In this document: positions 62,730 through 64,000 of the stretch, piece after piece
Layout: the number at the start of each line of letters is the position of its first letter
Position numbering within the stretch: position 1 is the stretch's first letter
Source of the DNA: Bacillota bacterium
GTDB lineage: Bacteria > Bacillota > Clostridia > Oscillospirales > Ruminococcaceae
Assembly (NCBI GenBank): GCA_023412215.1
Contig: JAEYNX010000025.1
Location: 248,001 to 312,000 of the forward strand
DNA length: 64,000 bases
Reading direction: 5' to 3'
The notes under the pieces: model-generated
Database searches by the model: none
The model's input: the letters and a program-made list of their open reading frames with translations, nothing else
Told to the model about the DNA's origin: nothing
Position numbers and translations under genes: made by a program

Positions 62730-62946
62730 TCCTTTGTAATGAGGCATAAACATCGGGAAATTATTTTACGATATTACTTAATATATTGATGTTAAATAAT
62801 TTATTTTATTATTATCGTTTTCGTTGTTTTCGTCAATCTATGTATAAGTTATAAATCAACGAGTGTTTTTGTGCATTTTTTGTGATTTATGTTCCTCATT
62901 TCGTTTCACATTATAGCATATTGTTTTTTACAATGCAATATATTTC

Positions 62947-62975
62947 TTGAATTATATAAAACGCAATGCTATAAT
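62947..62975 (+). promoter_or_regulatory. Promoter of the two-subunit transketolase genes
   Basis: TTGAAT (62947-62952), 17-bp spacer, TATAAT (62970-62975), about 70 bp before the start at 63045. It is bracketed by 9-bp inverted arms. Confidence 0.7.
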
Positions 62976-63044
62976 GGTAAAAAAGTTAATTATATTGCAT
63001 AGATGCGTTAATTAGCTGAATTATGGAAAGGGTTGGTTTACCTA

Positions 63045-63884
63045 ATGGATGGCGAAAAGAAGGCAGTACTGCAAGCAGCTGCGAAACAGATTCGTTGCCT
63101 GCTGATGGATGAACTTGGACATCTGGGTGTTGGGCATGTAGGCGGAAGCCTCTCGATTGTCGACACACTGGCAGTACTTTATTTCGACAAAATGAACATT
63201 GATCCGAAGAACCCCAAGATGGAGGGCCGCGACAGGCTTGTACTTTCAAAAGGACATGCAGGCCCCGCGTTATATGCTGCTCTCGCATACCGCGGTTATT
63301 TTGATACAGAGTTACTGCACACACTCAATAAACCCGGCACGCTGCTGCCCAGCCACTGTGATATGCTGCGTACCCCCGGTATCGATATGACGGCCGGCTC
63401 GCTTGGTCAGGGGATCTCCTGCGCGGTAGGCGTGGCGAAGGCACTGCAGATTAAGGGTGAAGATTCCCATGTTTACTGCATCATCGGCGACGGTGAGAGC
63501 CAGGAGGGACAGGTATGGGAAGCCTCTATGGCCGCCGCTCAGTTTAAGCTGGACAACCTGATTGTAATGCTCGACTATAATAAAATGCAGATAGACGGTA
63601 TGGTGGACGATGTAAACTCGCTGAGTGACCCCGCAGCTCGCTGGGCTGCTCTGGGCTTTAAAACCTTCGAGGTGGACGGCCACGATGTCGAAGCCATTGC
63701 GCAGGCCATCGACAGCGCAAAGAAGGTAACAGGGGCGCCCAGCCTGATTGTTTTAAATACCATCAAGGGCAAAGGCGTTTCTTTTGTTGAGAAGGCGGGC
63801 TTTGGCTGCCACAACATGACAATCTCCCCCGAGCAGACTAAACAGGCCCTGCAAGAGTTAATGATTGAAGGAGTGAAGGGATAA
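63045..63884 (+). CDS. Transketolase, N-terminal (TPP-binding) subunit
   Basis: 279 residues covering only the PP domain of transketolase. It has GGSLSIVDTLAVLYF, SKGHAGPALYAAL, TAGSLGQGISCAVGVAKAL, and the TPP motif GDGESQEGQVWE ending in DYNKMQIDG. The partner subunit follows with a one-base overlap (TAATG). I use ATG 63045, 12 nt after GGAAAGGG; a TTG at 63033 abuts that site. Split transketolases serve sugar pathways in many anaerobes, for example apulose-4-phosphate cleavage. Confidence 0.92.
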   Translation: MDGEKKAVLQAAAKQIRCLLMDELGHLGVGHVGGSLSIVDTLAVLYFDKMNIDPKNPKMEGRDRLVLSKGHAGPALYAALAYRGYFDTELLHTLNKPGTLLPSHCDMLRTPGIDMTAGSLGQGISCAVGVAKALQIKGEDSHVYCIIGDGESQEGQVWEASMAAAQFKLDNLIVMLDYNKMQIDGMVDDVNSLSDPAARWAALGFKTFEVDGHDVEAIAQAIDSAKKVTGAPSLIVLNTIKGKGVSFVEKAGFGCHNMTISPEQTKQALQELMIEGVKG

Positions 63885-64000
63885 TGTCTCAAAAAGAAAT
63901 GCGCGTTGTTCTTGCCGAAACGCTGGAAAAGATGATGACTAAAGACGAGCGAATCGTTGTTATAGACGCCGACCTGGCCAAGGCCAACGGCACCTTCGCC
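63884..64000 (+). CDS. Transketolase, C-terminal subunit (partial, runs off window)
   Basis: 39 codons are visible, starting MSQKEMRVVLAETLEKMMTK and continuing into VVIDADLAKANG, the typical start of the transketolase Pyr-domain subunit. AAGGAGTGAAGGGATA precedes the ATG, which shares one base with the upstream stop. Confidence 0.88.
   Translation, partial: MSQKEMRVVLAETLEKMMTKDERIVVIDADLAKANGTFA

Larger units (their letters stand above)
62498..63044. promoter_or_regulatory. Divergent control region of the sugar island
   Basis: This 547-bp AT-rich gap has no gene. It contains a 20-bp perfect palindrome (62710-62729), a 10-bp inverted pair TTAACGTACA/TGTACGTTAA (62608-62617 and 62691-62700), and 9-bp arms TGCAATATA/TATATTGCA (62934-62942 and 62991-62999) that bracket the plus-strand promoter. 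No regulator gene is adjacent. Confidence 0.6.

Overview
The window looks like the chromosome of a Gram-positive anaerobe of the Clostridia, most like Oscillospiraceae/Ruminococcaceae. This is an inference from gene content: AdhE fermentation with Rex-type operators, a PyrR-attenuated pyr operon with PyrD/PyrK, NrdR, FtsEX with a coiled-coil M23 hydrolase, many AGGAGG ribosome sites and consensus sigma-A promoters, moderate GC, and no outer-membrane genes. Most genes lie on the minus strand. I saw no rRNA, tRNA, CRISPR array, transposase or phage gene.

Layout. 1-3.4 kb: a Sel1-repeat protein running off the left edge and an orphan sugar-binding lipoprotein. 3.5-6.3 kb: adhE, with one Rex-like operator inside its promoter spacer and a second just upstream. 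6.5-9.6 kb: a DUF421/DUF4363 pair, nrdR, a small unknown protein and a TIM-barrel isomerase. 9.7-15.9 kb: a complete branched-chain amino acid ABC importer (livK-H-M-G-F) beside the exporter pair azlCD. 16-22 kb: an anion permease, a sirtuin, and a c-di-GMP pair (intact GGDEF cyclase plus an EAL enzyme whose GGDEF motif is degenerate). 22.3-25.8 kb: galK-galT-galE. 26-27.8 kb: an acetyltransferase, ruvX and a histidine phosphatase. 27.9-37.3 kb: pyrR-pyrC-pyrF-carA-carB-pyrK-pyrD behind a readable promoter, PyrR-binding hairpin and terminator; pyrB and pyrE are not here. 37.4-41.4 kb: greA-lysS-membrane protein, then an unknown gene. 41.6-47.1 kb: a CdaR-type regulator, ftsE-ftsX, an EnvC/PcsB-like hydrolase and a Ctp protease. 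47.1-48 kb: a gene graveyard with the 3' end of a beta-carbonic anhydrase gene and a frameshifted membrane-protein fragment.

48-64 kb is a carbohydrate island. A minus-strand operon encodes a sugar-binding protein, two permeases, a TIM-barrel epimerase, a cytosolic GH30 glycosidase, a class II aldolase, an L-fucose-isomerase-like enzyme, a PfkB kinase, an RpiB/LacAB-like isomerase, a divergent full-length transketolase, an M24-fold protein that has lost metal ligands, and a methylmalonate-semialdehyde-dehydrogenase-like enzyme. A two-subunit transketolase starts divergently from a palindrome-rich control region and runs off the right edge. The set suggests uptake of a beta-linked glycoside, cytosolic hydrolysis, isomerisation, phosphorylation, aldol/transketol cleavage and oxidation of an aldehyde fragment. 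It matches no standard pathway I can name and is the best candidate here for undescribed biochemistry.

A palindromic intergenic repeat of about 165-180 bp occurs twice nearly complete (39.6 and 54.4 kb) and as two possible degraded pieces (24.5 and 49.6 kb).
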